From positions 1-49,679 of IMG/VR virus record IMGVR_UViG_3300036820_000026: a DNA stretch of 49,679 bases; one strand, 5' to 3'. Source of the DNA: a virus. Below the pieces are notes generated by a model. That model did not search any database. It was not told where the DNA came from and worked only from the letters and a program-made list of their open reading frames with translations. Each line of letters opens with the position of its first letter. The stretch's first letter is position 1. Of the stretch, positions 22,462-30,121 are shown in pieces. Both the position numbers and the translations under genes were made by a program.

Positions 22462-23535
22462 TCAGAACAGCCCATCCTGGGCTTGGGCCCGTACCGCTTT
22501 GCTCTGTCGGGGTGCGGCGGCTACGGCGAGCACGGCCTCCAGTTCACGCACCCTCGCCTGCAGCGCGTCCCGCTCACTGGTCAGTTCTCCCACCGTGCGC
22601 TTGTTGTTGTTCTGCTCGGTGTGCGTCGCCCAATGGCAGTTCGCGGGCTCGTAATCCCCGTGAACGTTCTGCCGTTCGACGGAATGGTGACGGCTCGGAC
22701 GAGGGCCCATGTCTGCGGCGAAGTTCAGCAGGCCATCGGGCAGGCCGCTCCAGCGATCACAGAGACTTATGCCGCGACCTCCGTAATGCTGAAACTCAGG
22801 CGCATTCGGGTTAGTCGTGCGCGTCACGATGCCACGCCAGATGCCGTAGAGCGGGTGCTTGCACAGGCCGTGCTTGATGCGGCTCTCCTGACCGAGGCAT
22901 CCGCATGACCTTGTGGACCCTTGCTTGACGTTGGCGGCAATCGCCGAGGTCGTCTCAGTGCCGCATTCGCACCTGCAGCGGGGGTGGTCCGTCGAGTGCA
23001 TTGCGTCTTCCAGCAGCGTCAGGCGCCCACCCACGTACCCTGCCGGAAGGTATATGCGACCAGGAAAGTTGATCATTGAGCGTCCCGGCGGCCGACCCGC
23101 CCGGCCGCAGATGCAGTCCAGTTGATCGACTTGCCTCAGCAGGAACTGGATGCTGATCAAGCGCTGGTTTCCGCAGATGCACCGGCACGGCATCAGGTCG
23201 TGCTTGTAGTCGTCAAGCAGCGTCCAGGTCCCGAGTACGTCGCCGGCTTTCGCTGAGTAACGGTGCCGCAAGCTGCCGTCCGGGCCGGGGTCACCTGTCC
23301 TCTTGACCCGCAGCCAGTGCATCTGGCACCAGCCATCGGCGTAGTGCGATTTCGGGCACTTGCCGGCGCGGCAACCACCCGGGCGATGGGGCTTCATTCC
23401 CTTGGCGCGGCGGCGAACCTCGGCCCGAGCAGCCTCGCAGGCTGCGTTCCGGTGGCAGATCCCCATCGTGTTGCGGTCCTGAATTGGCCCTCCGCAGACA
23501 CTGCACTGCCGGGCCGTGACCTTAAGCTTGGGCAT
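22462..23535 (-). CDS. leftward HNH-like homing-type protein with zinc fingers, 357 aa
   Basis: ATG 23535 with AGGAG 6 nt upstream on the minus strand. Zinc-binding pairs open the protein (CSVCGGPI...C; CPKSHYADGWCQMHW), followed by two CxCxCG / SCGC modules (CRCICGNQ; CRCECGTE ... SCGCLG). The core is the phage HNH-like layout: HPLYGIWRGIVTRTTNPNA, YGGRGISLCDRW, HHSVERQNVHGDYEPANCHW and TEQNNNKR. A C-terminal coiled coil (ELTSERDALQARVRELEAVL) may dimerise it. Such proteins are typically mobile. It lies between tail tube and tail chaperone on the opposite strand. Confidence 0.75.
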   Translation of the reverse strand: MPKLKVTARQCSVCGGPIQDRNTMGICHRNAACEAARAEVRRRAKGMKPHRPGGCRAGKCPKSHYADGWCQMHWLRVKRTGDPGPDGSLRHRYSAKAGDVLGTWTLLDDYKHDLMPCRCICGNQRLISIQFLLRQVDQLDCICGRAGRPPGRSMINFPGRIYLPAGYVGGRLTLLEDAMHSTDHPRCRCECGTETTSAIAANVKQGSTRSCGCLGQESRIKHGLCKHPLYGIWRGIVTRTTNPNAPEFQHYGGRGISLCDRWSGLPDGLLNFAADMGPRPSRHHSVERQNVHGDYEPANCHWATHTEQNNNKRTVGELTSERDALQARVRELEAVLAVAAAPRQSKAVRAQAQDGLF

Positions 23536-23568
23536 GTCGGCTCCTAGGTAGCTCTAGCTGAGTCGGCA

Positions 23569-23606
23569 GACCGTCGCCGGGCGCCAATCCTGGCGGCGGT
23601 CCTTTT
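23569..23606 (+). terminator. rho-independent terminator upstream of tail chaperone
   Basis: GACCGTCGCC pairs with GGCGGCGGTC (one U-G wobble) across a 13-nt loop and is followed by CTTTT. It lies in the 142-nt gap between the leftward HNH-like gene and the tail chaperone and would stop rightward transcription from the tail-tube gene. Confidence 0.65.
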
Positions 23607-23677
23607 ACGTCCAGCCATTCTATCGCTACTCACCGTCATCAATGGCGGTCCACACACGTGTTCGACCAGGAGGCAGC

Positions 23678-24112
23678 ATGCGAATCGAGATTCCCGGGCC
23701 CGGCAGTCATTGGGTGGAACTCCGGGATCCCGATTCGCTCACCGCGGCGGACGACGACGCGTGGGGCCGCGTGATTCAGCAGGCCTGGGCGGCTAAGGCC
23801 GAAGCTGAGGCCGACGCCGAAGACGACGCGCCGAAAGCGAAGCTGCGCCTGACCGGCGACATGCTCAACGAGCGCCGCGACGACCTGCTGGCCTCCCTCA
23901 TCACCGACTGGTCCTTCGCTGCGCCCGAAGCGGTCCCGCACATCCCCCTGCCGTACTCGGCGGAGTCCCGCAAGCTGCTGCCCCTCGCTGCGGGCAAGGC
24001 CCTGGCTGAAGCCATGAAGCCGCACCAGGAAGCACTGAACGCCCCGTCGGGCCCAAAAGAGCCGTCACCACCGACGAGTACGACGGATACCTCTGGCTCC
24101 GCCAGTACCTAG
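23678..24112 (+). CDS. tail assembly chaperone, short form (gpG-like)
   Basis: 144 aa from ATG 23678, AGGAGG 4 nt upstream; an upstream in-frame ATG at 23642 has no ribosome-binding site. The protein has MRIEIPGPGSHWVELRDPDS, a helical DAWGRVIQQAWAAKAEAEAD, KAKLRLTGDMLNERRDDLLA and a disordered Ser/Thr/Pro tail reached after the slippery site. It precedes the tape measure, the usual place for the gpG/gpGT pair that coats the tape measure during tail assembly. Confidence 0.8.
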   Translation: MRIEIPGPGSHWVELRDPDSLTAADDDAWGRVIQQAWAAKAEAEADAEDDAPKAKLRLTGDMLNERRDDLLASLITDWSFAAPEAVPHIPLPYSAESRKLLPLAAGKALAEAMKPHQEALNAPSGPKEPSPPTSTTDTSGSAST

Positions 24113-24285
24113 AGGGAACGGTCCGTGAGCCGCCGCCGGGTCTTGACGCCCGTACGGCCCGCAGCGCGAGGTGGTTGATCAGGTACCAGCTGAAGCCGTG
24201 GGAGGTCGACATGCTCCCGCTCGGCGTGTACCGCTGGCTGGACCCGATGGCCGTCTGCATCCAGGCGATAGAGAACGGCGGCTAG
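23678..24285 (+). CDS. tail assembly chaperone, -1 frameshift fusion (gpGT-like)
   Basis: Slippage by -1 at CCCAAAA (24052-24058, codons CCA AAA) continues the protein in the overlapping frame: after PSGPK it reads RAVTTDEYDGYLWLRQYLEG, then RTARSARWLIRYQLKPWEVD and a C-terminal IQAIENGG with TAG 24283-24285. The extension has no start codon or ribosome-binding site of its own. The DEYDGYLWLRQYL and LIRYQLKPWEVDML elements look like a coherent T domain. The join is inferred from the canonical slippery heptamer and the gene position, as in lambda G/GT. Confidence 0.85.
24052..24058 (+). promoter_or_regulatory. programmed -1 ribosomal frameshift site CCCAAAA
   Basis: Canonical X XXY YYZ heptamer in the correct register (C CCA AAA in the gpG frame), 52 nt upstream of the gpG stop, with the -1 frame open through to 24285. 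Confidence 0.85.
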
Positions 24286-24288
24286 CCC

Positions 24289-24723
24289 GTGGACCTCGGC
24301 GGCCTCGCCGCAGCCCTGGACCGCGCCGCAGACAAGCTCGGCGACGGGGGCCACGAGATTGCGGACCGGTTCGCCCCGGACTTCCTGGACGCGTTCAAGG
24401 GCTACACGCCACGGCTTACCGGGGCGCTCCGCAGCTCAGAGGACGTCACGGTCTCGGGCAGCGGGTGCACGGTGAGCACCCACCTGCCGCTGTACGCCAG
24501 CTTCAGGAACGATGGCGGGGACATCTCCCCGAAGCACACCTTCGTGGACAAGCGCACCGGGAAGGTCAGGGAAGGTTACCTGCACTTCAACGGGACCTTT
24601 GCGAGGCACGTCCACCAGGAAGGCTCCCATTACCGGGAGCGCACGATCGCCTGGGCGTCGGGCGCGATAGGCCCGATCTGCGAGGAGATCGTCCAGCAGA
24701 TCCTCGATCTGTCCGGACTCTGA
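24289..24723 (+). CDS. HK97 gp10-like tail/head-joining protein, 144 aa
   Basis: GTG 24289, 3 nt after the chaperone extension. N-terminal helices (LGGLAAALDRAADKLGDGGH; EIADRFAPDFLDAFKGYTP) then RLTGALRSSEDVTV, a beta core (THLPLYASFRNDGGDI), GYLHFNGTFARHVHQ and a C-terminal helix. The YTPRxTGxLRxS pattern and helical start resemble HK97 gp10-type tail completion proteins. Unusually it lies between the chaperones and the tape measure. Confidence 0.6.
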   Translation: MDLGGLAAALDRAADKLGDGGHEIADRFAPDFLDAFKGYTPRLTGALRSSEDVTVSGSGCTVSTHLPLYASFRNDGGDISPKHTFVDKRTGKVREGYLHFNGTFARHVHQEGSHYRERTIAWASGAIGPICEEIVQQILDLSGL

Positions 24724-24753
24724 GCACGCTGGCGCGGCCGGGGGTGATCCCGC

Positions 24754-27700
24754 ATGGCCGACGTTGAGGCAACCGTTGACATCAACGTTGAGGGTGCCGG
24801 GTCGCTGCGGGACGCTGCCGAGGCGGCACGCGACCTCGCAGCAGCACTAAAGGACGCCGACGCGTCGGCTGGCTCGATCAGCGGCGCGTTCGGGTCCGCT
24901 GCCGAGGCGGCCGGGAAACTGCGCAACGACGCCGAGGAAGCCGCCAAGGCCCTCAAGTCCATCCGCGACGCCGGGCTCGGGGTCGGCGACGTCGCCGCTG
25001 GTGCTGAGGCTGCGGCCAAGGGTCTCGCCTCGATGCGGGACGACGCCGCAGAGGCAGAGGCCGCGGTCCAGTCGCTCGCCACCACTGGCGACGACATCGC
25101 GGACATTGCCCCGGCCGCTGATGCTGACGCCACGGCGCTCGGGCACCTGCGTGACGAAGCCCTTGAGGCCGAAGCGGCGCTTGACTCGCTGGGCACGTCA
25201 GGCGCAGGGCTGGCCGGGGATGCGGCGTCGGCGGATGCGCTGGCCAGTTCCCTCGGCCACGTCCGGGACGAGGCGGCCGAGGCCGCCGCCGCTGTAACCG
25301 CGATGGACGCTGCGGGTGCCGGCGGCGGCGCTGCGAAGGCGTCCGGGATCGCGGCCACGGCTGATGAGATCTCGGAAGCCAACGAGCGGTTCTCGGCGCT
25401 GTCGGGCGAGCTTCGCGAGTTCGACCAGGCTGCCGGCGGGGCGGATATCTCCACCTCCGGCCTGCACAACGATCTTGAGGACCTTGGCCAGAGTCTCGGC
25501 GAGATCGACGCCAGGGGCGGCACGGCCGCGTCCACGCTGGAGGACGTCCACCAGCGGATGGACTCGCTCAGCGACGGGCTGGATGACGCTGAGAGCCGGC
25601 TCGGCCAGTTCGGCGGGACCGTCCCGAGGGTCGTTGACGGCCTGCACAACTTCGCTGGCCAGTACGACGAGATCTCTGACTCCCTGGATAAGGGCGCACC
25701 TGCGGTTGAGCACGCGGGTGCGGATCTGGATGGCCTGCGCAAGTCCATCGACGGCATGGCCTCATCGCCGGGCATCAATTTCCTGTCTGGCAGCGGCTCG
25801 GGCTGGCTGTCCACCCTGTTGGGCAAAACTCCCGATATCGCTCTCGGCACGGCTGCCGACATCGAGAACATCTCGAAGTCGATGGAGGACGCCGGGGGCG
25901 AGGCAAGCAGTTTCGGCGACTCCCTGTCCAGCGCGTTCGGCCCCATAACGTCCAAACTCTCGCCAATGTCCGGTGCGATTGCCGGCCTGGTGGGCCTGGT
26001 GGGCGGCCTCGGGCCGGCGTTCGGGACTGCCTTTGCGGGCGGCGGCGTGGCACTCGGCGGGTTCGCCGCCCTGGCGCTGCCGACGCTGTCCAAGATCGAG
26101 ACCAGTTACGAGAACGTCGCGACGGCTCGCAAGACGTGGACGCAGGCCGAGCAGGTCGCCAAGGTCGACCCGACCAAGACCAACCTTGAGGAGGCCGCCA
26201 CCGACGCGGCCAAGCTGAAGGTTGCCTATCAGGATGTCCCGGCCACGATCCGGCCCGTCATCCAGGCGTTCGGGAACCTCAAGACGCAGTACGACTCGAT
26301 GGCGAAGTCGTTCCAGCCTGAGGTGCTGAAGGTAACCGGGGATGCCCTGTCGGCGGTCTCCGAGGGCATTTCGCAGTTCCTCAAGCCGGCGGCGAATCTC
26401 GGCGGGAGCCTGCTCGACAAGGGCATCAAGAATCTCCAGACGTTCATGGAGTCCGGCGGCGCGGTCAAGACCTTCAACGACCTGCTGAAAGAGACGCCCG
26501 GGGCGGTCAAGTCGGCGGGGTCGGCGATCTCCAGTGTCGGGAAGTTCATCGGCGACGCGTTCGGCGGCGTGGGAGTCAAGGGCAGCGAGTCGTTCATCAA
26601 GTCGTTCGACGGCCTGCTGAAGGCCATTGGCCCCGGCGCGGGGACTGCGGTCAAGGGCCTGGCTGGCGCCCTGAAGGACGTCATGAGCGACGCGACCCTG
26701 GCCGCGCCGCAGATCGGGAAGATGGCCAGCAGCCTGGGCGCCCTGGAGAAGGTTAACCTGTCGGGCCTGAAGGGCCAGATTCAGTCAATCCTCGACATGG
26801 GCAACAAGGCCGGCGGCGGCAACGCCAGTGGCGGCAAGGGCGGCTTGCTCGGCGGCCTGCTCGGCGACGTCAAGCAGTTCGAGGGGGACTGGAACGTAAC
26901 GTTCCCCAAGAGCTGGGACGTTGGCGGCAAACTAGGCAATGCCGCCAAGCAGGCACTCACCCAGATCATCCCGGGTCTCGGCTCGTCACTGAAGCCGCAG
27001 ACGCTGCACTTGCCGATCAACGTTGACCCGAAGGTCGACGTCAAGGGCGGCCACATCGACACGGGCGCGCTGGCGCACCAACTGTCCGGCGGATCGGCGC
27101 TCCCGCTGCCGGTCAAGGTGGAACCCAAGATCGACCCGGGCGCGATGGTGAAGTCCCTGAACCTGGGCGGCCCGAAGGTCCCTGTCCCCGCCGAGGCGAA
27201 GGTCGACAAGGCCGACACCTCGGGCCTCAAGGGCGGCGACACCAAGGTCCCCGCGACGGCCCAGGTGGACAAGGTAGACACCTCAGGCATCAACAAGGCC
27301 GCGAGCAACGTCAAGATCCACGGCGTCACCGTCGACCTGTCCGACGCGAAACTGTCCGGCCTGACCGCGCTCACGTCGTCGCTGAACTCGGCCGGCTCCT
27401 CCGCCGGCCGCTCGTTCGACACGGGCCTCGCCTCGGGCATCAACGGCGGCGCCGGGCAGCCGGAAGCCGCAGCGCAGCATGTCGTGGCCGAGATCAAGTC
27501 GGCCCTGTCCTCCCTCGGCGGCGCAGGCTCGGCAGCAGGTGCCGCTCTCGGCCAGGGCCTGGCAGCAGGTATCGCCGCGTCCACCGGGGCAGCGGTAGCC
27601 GCAGCGCGGACCATGGCCAACGAGGTCACGGCAGCGGTGAAGGCCGCCCACGGCACGCAGTCCCCGTCCAAGGTGTTCAAGGGCATCGCCCAGGACGACG

Positions 27701-28953
27701 TGAAGGGCTACATCCTCGGCCTCGAAGGCGGCAAGTCCCAGCTCGCCACAGCAGCGAAAGACGCCGCCAAGGGCATCACGGCGCCGTTCACCGACAAGAC
27801 GATCACCGACACGATCACCAAGCTCCAGACCGACCTGAAGGACGCGCTGAAAGCCGGGACCATCTCCCCGTCGCAGGAGACCGGCATCTCGGCGTGGCTG
27901 GACGCCGACAACAAGCGCCTCATGTCGCTCGCCAAGCAGCGCAAGGACATCGAGTCCAAGATCACCGCAGCCGATGCCCTGTACAAGTCGGTGGACCAGG
28001 CCACTGTTGCCGGCGCGAACGTGGCCACGTTCGCCGGGAACGTGACCTCGGGCGCCTCCTCCGGCAGTTCGTCGGACGGCTCATCGTCGTCGGGCACCAG
28101 TTCGTCGCCGTACGGGTCGGCCGGGACGCCGCTCGACCTCGCGCAGCAGAACGCCCAGGCGGTCGCCATGGCCAACCAGATGACCGGCAACACGATGAAC
28201 ATCAAGGCCCCGGCGTCCCTGACGGCCAGCGACTCCATCCAGGGGCAGCTGCAGCAGTACCTGAGCCAGACCCGCGCGTTCACCGGCGACATCAAGAAGC
28301 TCAAGTCCGAGGGCCTGGACTCCACGTCCCTGCAGCAGCTTCTGCAGGCCGGTGTCAGCGGCGGGGGCCTGTCCTCCTCGAAGATGCTGCTGTCGGGCGG
28401 GTCCAAGGGCGTGCAGGAAGTCGCCTCCCTGCAGAAGCAGATCGCCGCGGCGGCCAAGAACCTCGGGACTGTGGGCGCGAACGCCGCATACGAGTCGGGC
28501 AGCCAGATCGACGGCGGCCTCGCGGCCGGGCTCAAGTCCGAACTGGGGTCGGTGACGGCGGCGATCAAGTCGATGGCGTCGCAGATCGTGGACGAACTGC
28601 AGAAGGAACTGAAGATCAAGTCCCCGTCGCAGGTGACGTTCGACATCGGCGCCCAGTTCGCGGCGGGCATGGCGGGCGGCATCACGTCGGGCGGCCCGAT
28701 GGTGGGCGCGGCGGCGAAGGAACTGGCCATCGTCGCGTCCCGGGGGGCTTCCGGCTACGGCGGCGGGTCAACGGCGCACCCGATGCCCATCGTCGCCGGG
28801 GGCGGCTCAGGCGGGGGCGGCGGGTCGCAGACGATGCATTTCCATCTCGAGGTAGGCGGCCAGGAGATCGCCCAGGTCGTGCAGACGTACACACTCCAGC
28901 ATGCGCGGCGGAACACCGGCAGCGGGCTGCAGCTATCGGGGCGCGGGACCTAG
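24754..28953 (+). CDS. tape measure protein
   Basis: 1399 aa. The N-terminal ~220 residues are alanine-rich coiled coil with at least three units of about 39 residues keyed by an R-[DN]-[DE]-A motif (MRDDAAEAEAAVQSL; LRDEALEAEAALDSL; VRDEAAEAAAAV). Around residues 405-440 are hydrophobic glycine-rich membrane-active segments (GAIAGLVGLVGGLGPAFG). The centre has Lys/Asp/Gly linkers (KVDKADTSGLKGGD) and the C-terminus further helical blocks including KSPSQVTFDIGAQFAAGMA. Tape measures fix tail length at about 0.15 nm per residue, implying a tail near 200 nm if unprocessed. The largest gene after the chaperones, as expected. Confidence 0.92.
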   Translation: MADVEATVDINVEGAGSLRDAAEAARDLAAALKDADASAGSISGAFGSAAEAAGKLRNDAEEAAKALKSIRDAGLGVGDVAAGAEAAAKGLASMRDDAAEAEAAVQSLATTGDDIADIAPAADADATALGHLRDEALEAEAALDSLGTSGAGLAGDAASADALASSLGHVRDEAAEAAAAVTAMDAAGAGGGAAKASGIAATADEISEANERFSALSGELREFDQAAGGADISTSGLHNDLEDLGQSLGEIDARGGTAASTLEDVHQRMDSLSDGLDDAESRLGQFGGTVPRVVDGLHNFAGQYDEISDSLDKGAPAVEHAGADLDGLRKSIDGMASSPGINFLSGSGSGWLSTLLGKTPDIALGTAADIENISKSMEDAGGEASSFGDSLSSAFGPITSKLSPMSGAIAGLVGLVGGLGPAFGTAFAGGGVALGGFAALALPTLSKIETSYENVATARKTWTQAEQVAKVDPTKTNLEEAATDAAKLKVAYQDVPATIRPVIQAFGNLKTQYDSMAKSFQPEVLKVTGDALSAVSEGISQFLKPAANLGGSLLDKGIKNLQTFMESGGAVKTFNDLLKETPGAVKSAGSAISSVGKFIGDAFGGVGVKGSESFIKSFDGLLKAIGPGAGTAVKGLAGALKDVMSDATLAAPQIGKMASSLGALEKVNLSGLKGQIQSILDMGNKAGGGNASGGKGGLLGGLLGDVKQFEGDWNVTFPKSWDVGGKLGNAAKQALTQIIPGLGSSLKPQTLHLPINVDPKVDVKGGHIDTGALAHQLSGGSALPLPVKVEPKIDPGAMVKSLNLGGPKVPVPAEAKVDKADTSGLKGGDTKVPATAQVDKVDTSGINKAASNVKIHGVTVDLSDAKLSGLTALTSSLNSAGSSAGRSFDTGLASGINGGAGQPEAAAQHVVAEIKSALSSLGGAGSAAGAALGQGLAAGIAASTGAAVAAARTMANEVTAAVKAAHGTQSPSKVFKGIAQDDVKGYILGLEGGKSQLATAAKDAAKGITAPFTDKTITDTITKLQTDLKDALKAGTISPSQETGISAWLDADNKRLMSLAKQRKDIESKITAADALYKSVDQATVAGANVATFAGNVTSGASSGSSSDGSSSSGTSSSPYGSAGTPLDLAQQNAQAVAMANQMTGNTMNIKAPASLTASDSIQGQLQQYLSQTRAFTGDIKKLKSEGLDSTSLQQLLQAGVSGGGLSSSKMLLSGGSKGVQEVASLQKQIAAAAKNLGTVGANAAYESGSQIDGGLAAGLKSELGSVTAAIKSMASQIVDELQKELKIKSPSQVTFDIGAQFAAGMAGGITSGGPMVGAAAKELAIVASRGASGYGGGSTAHPMPIVAGGGSGGGGGSQTMHFHLEVGGQEIAQVVQTYTLQHARRNTGSGLQLSGRGT

Positions 28954-28972
28954 CGGCGGTTCAGACCGCCGC
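28953..28972. terminator. hairpin at the end of the tape measure gene
   Basis: GCGGCGGT, loop TCAG, ACCGCCGC: a perfect 8-bp stem one nucleotide after TAG, containing the stop codon of the convergent leftward gene. No U-tract on either side, so any termination would be partial; it may separate convergent transcripts. Confidence 0.35.
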
Positions 28973-29146
28973 CGGATCCCCTACCGGCTCGCGGGACACG
29001 GCCTGCCACGCACCGGGGGCGTAGACAGCAACCATCTCGGCCTCTGGGCCGGTCACGTACAGGTGACCTTCGTCAAGGTGGAAGTCCTCGGCGTCGTACA
29101 GGGTGAAGTCGTCCGCTGAATGGACGGCGATCTTCTCAGTAGTCAT
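28961..29146 (-). CDS. leftward small acidic protein, 61 aa
   Basis: ATG 29146; TACGAT lies 7 nt upstream, leaving no room for a Shine-Dalgarno, so translation is probably leaderless. The protein begins MTTEKIAVHSADDFTLYDAE and continues DFHLDEGHLYVTGPEAEMVA, acidic and beta-like, ending SREPVGDPAAV. No family recognised. Longer in-frame starts exist but would run through the next leftward gene. Confidence 0.55.
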   Translation of the reverse strand: MTTEKIAVHSADDFTLYDAEDFHLDEGHLYVTGPEAEMVAVYAPGAWQAVSREPVGDPAAV

Positions 29147-29153
29147 GGCTCGA

Positions 29154-29159
29154 ATCGTA
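29154..29159 (-). promoter_or_regulatory. -10 box of leaderless promoter for the 29146 gene
   Basis: Minus-strand TACGAT (TAnnnT), 7 nt before ATG 29146. Confidence 0.4.
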
Positions 29160-29178
29160 GCGCTGAGTCGCCCTGCGC

Positions 29179-29484
29179 TTACCGTGCGCTGACGGCACGC
29201 CACGCGAACAGCATGGTCGCGGCCACGGTGAAGATGCCTAGCGCGATTGGGACCGCTGCGGCGGACCAGCCGACGTACGTCACCAGCGGGACAATCGCGG
29301 CAAGGTCTACGAGCGCGGTGGCCGTCATCGGGAGCAGCCAGATACGCCACCATTCCCTGCGCCGATCGCTATTCCGGTCCCGGTAGCCCAGTGCCGCCCT
29401 TGCTGCTGCCTCACCCCGCAAGCGATTCAGTTCGTACTCAACCCGGCAGCGCAGGGCCTCGGCCTCAGGCGACAGTTCAGGCAT
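29179..29484 (-). CDS. leftward two-span membrane protein, 101 aa
   Basis: ATG 29484, TAA 29179-29181. The N-terminal half is a charged helix (EAEALRCRVEYELNRLRGEA) plus basic RDRNSDRRREWWRIW, then two membrane spans (MTATALVDLAAIVPLVTYVG; AAAVPIALGIFTVAATMLF). It could be a holin-like or superinfection-exclusion membrane protein, but its position far from the lysis genes and its leftward orientation favour cargo. TACGCT 6 nt upstream of the ATG suggests a leaderless transcript. Confidence 0.6.
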   Translation of the reverse strand: MPELSPEAEALRCRVEYELNRLRGEAAARAALGYRDRNSDRRREWWRIWLLPMTATALVDLAAIVPLVTYVGWSAAAVPIALGIFTVAATMLFAWRAVSAR

Positions 29485-29490
29485 TGCGCC

Positions 29491-29496
29491 AGCGTA
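29491..29496 (-). promoter_or_regulatory. -10 box of leaderless promoter for the 29484 gene
   Basis: Minus-strand TACGCT (TAnnnT), exactly 6 nt before ATG 29484. Confidence 0.4.
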
Positions 29497-29516
29497 ACGC
29501 CCCGGAAGGGAGCGCC

Positions 29517-29705
29517 ATGCTGACCGTGACCTGCCTGCGCTGCGGCGACTCCGTCTTCGCTGCCGATGTCCTGAGCGGTCACCTGAAACTGCAGTGCGGC
29601 TGCTGCCCGCTTCCCCATGACCACGGGCAGGCAGCCATCACCAGCGGCGTTCCCTGCCGTCCGGTGCGCATCAGCCCGCCCCCGATGGTCCTGCGGGCGG
29701 GCTGA
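29517..29705 (+). CDS. small zinc-ribbon protein, 62 aa
   Basis: ATG 29517 with GGAAGGGAG upstream; TGA overlaps the ATG of the next gene (TGATG). CLRCGD near the start and CGCCPLPHDHG in the middle make one zinc site likely. The back-to-back start with the leftward membrane gene leaves only 32 nt, so rightward transcription restarts here or reads through. No family recognised. Confidence 0.6.
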   Translation: MLTVTCLRCGDSVFAADVLSGHLKLQCGCCPLPHDHGQAAITSGVPCRPVRISPPPMVLRAG

Positions 29706-30115
29706 TGGGCGGCTGGGATTCCGGCGCTGCGGCAACGTCCATGGCGGCAGCCCTGGGCATCGCGGCCTACCCGTCAATCTCCGGCGTGCATCTGCGGCTC
29801 GGCTCAACTGCCCCGACAGCGCCGACAGGCAGCGGGTACATGACCGAGCTTGTCGCCACCGGCTACACCGCCGGGGGGCTGCTCGTCACGTGGGCCATGC
29901 CCTCTGGCACGCCGGCGCTCACGTCCAACACGTCGGTCCCGCTCTGGACCAACAGCGGCACCACGCCGTGGGCAGTGACCGGCGCCGAGATCTGGACCAC
30001 GCAGGCAACCCCCGTGCGCCAGTTCCAGGGCGTATGGGCCGGTGCGCCCCTGCTTATACCACCTGGTGACGAACTGGCCCCGGCAGCTGGCGGCCTGATT
30101 TTGTCGCAGTCGTGA
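29705..30115 (+). CDS. minor tail protein, 136 aa
   Basis: ATG 29705 coupled to the preceding stop. The middle reads VHLRLGSTAPTAPTGSGYMTE, close to the LGxxAPTxxxxGxExxGxxY pattern of actinophage tail/fibre proteins, followed by beta strands (GGLLVTWAMPSGTPALT; WAVTGAEIWTTQATPVRQF). It precedes the large glycine-rich minor tail gene by 6 nt. A baseplate or fibre-attachment role is inferred. Confidence 0.6.
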   Translation: MGGWDSGAAATSMAAALGIAAYPSISGVHLRLGSTAPTAPTGSGYMTELVATGYTAGGLLVTWAMPSGTPALTSNTSVPLWTNSGTTPWAVTGAEIWTTQATPVRQFQGVWAGAPLLIPPGDELAPAAGGLILSQS

Positions 30116-30121
30116 GCTGAC

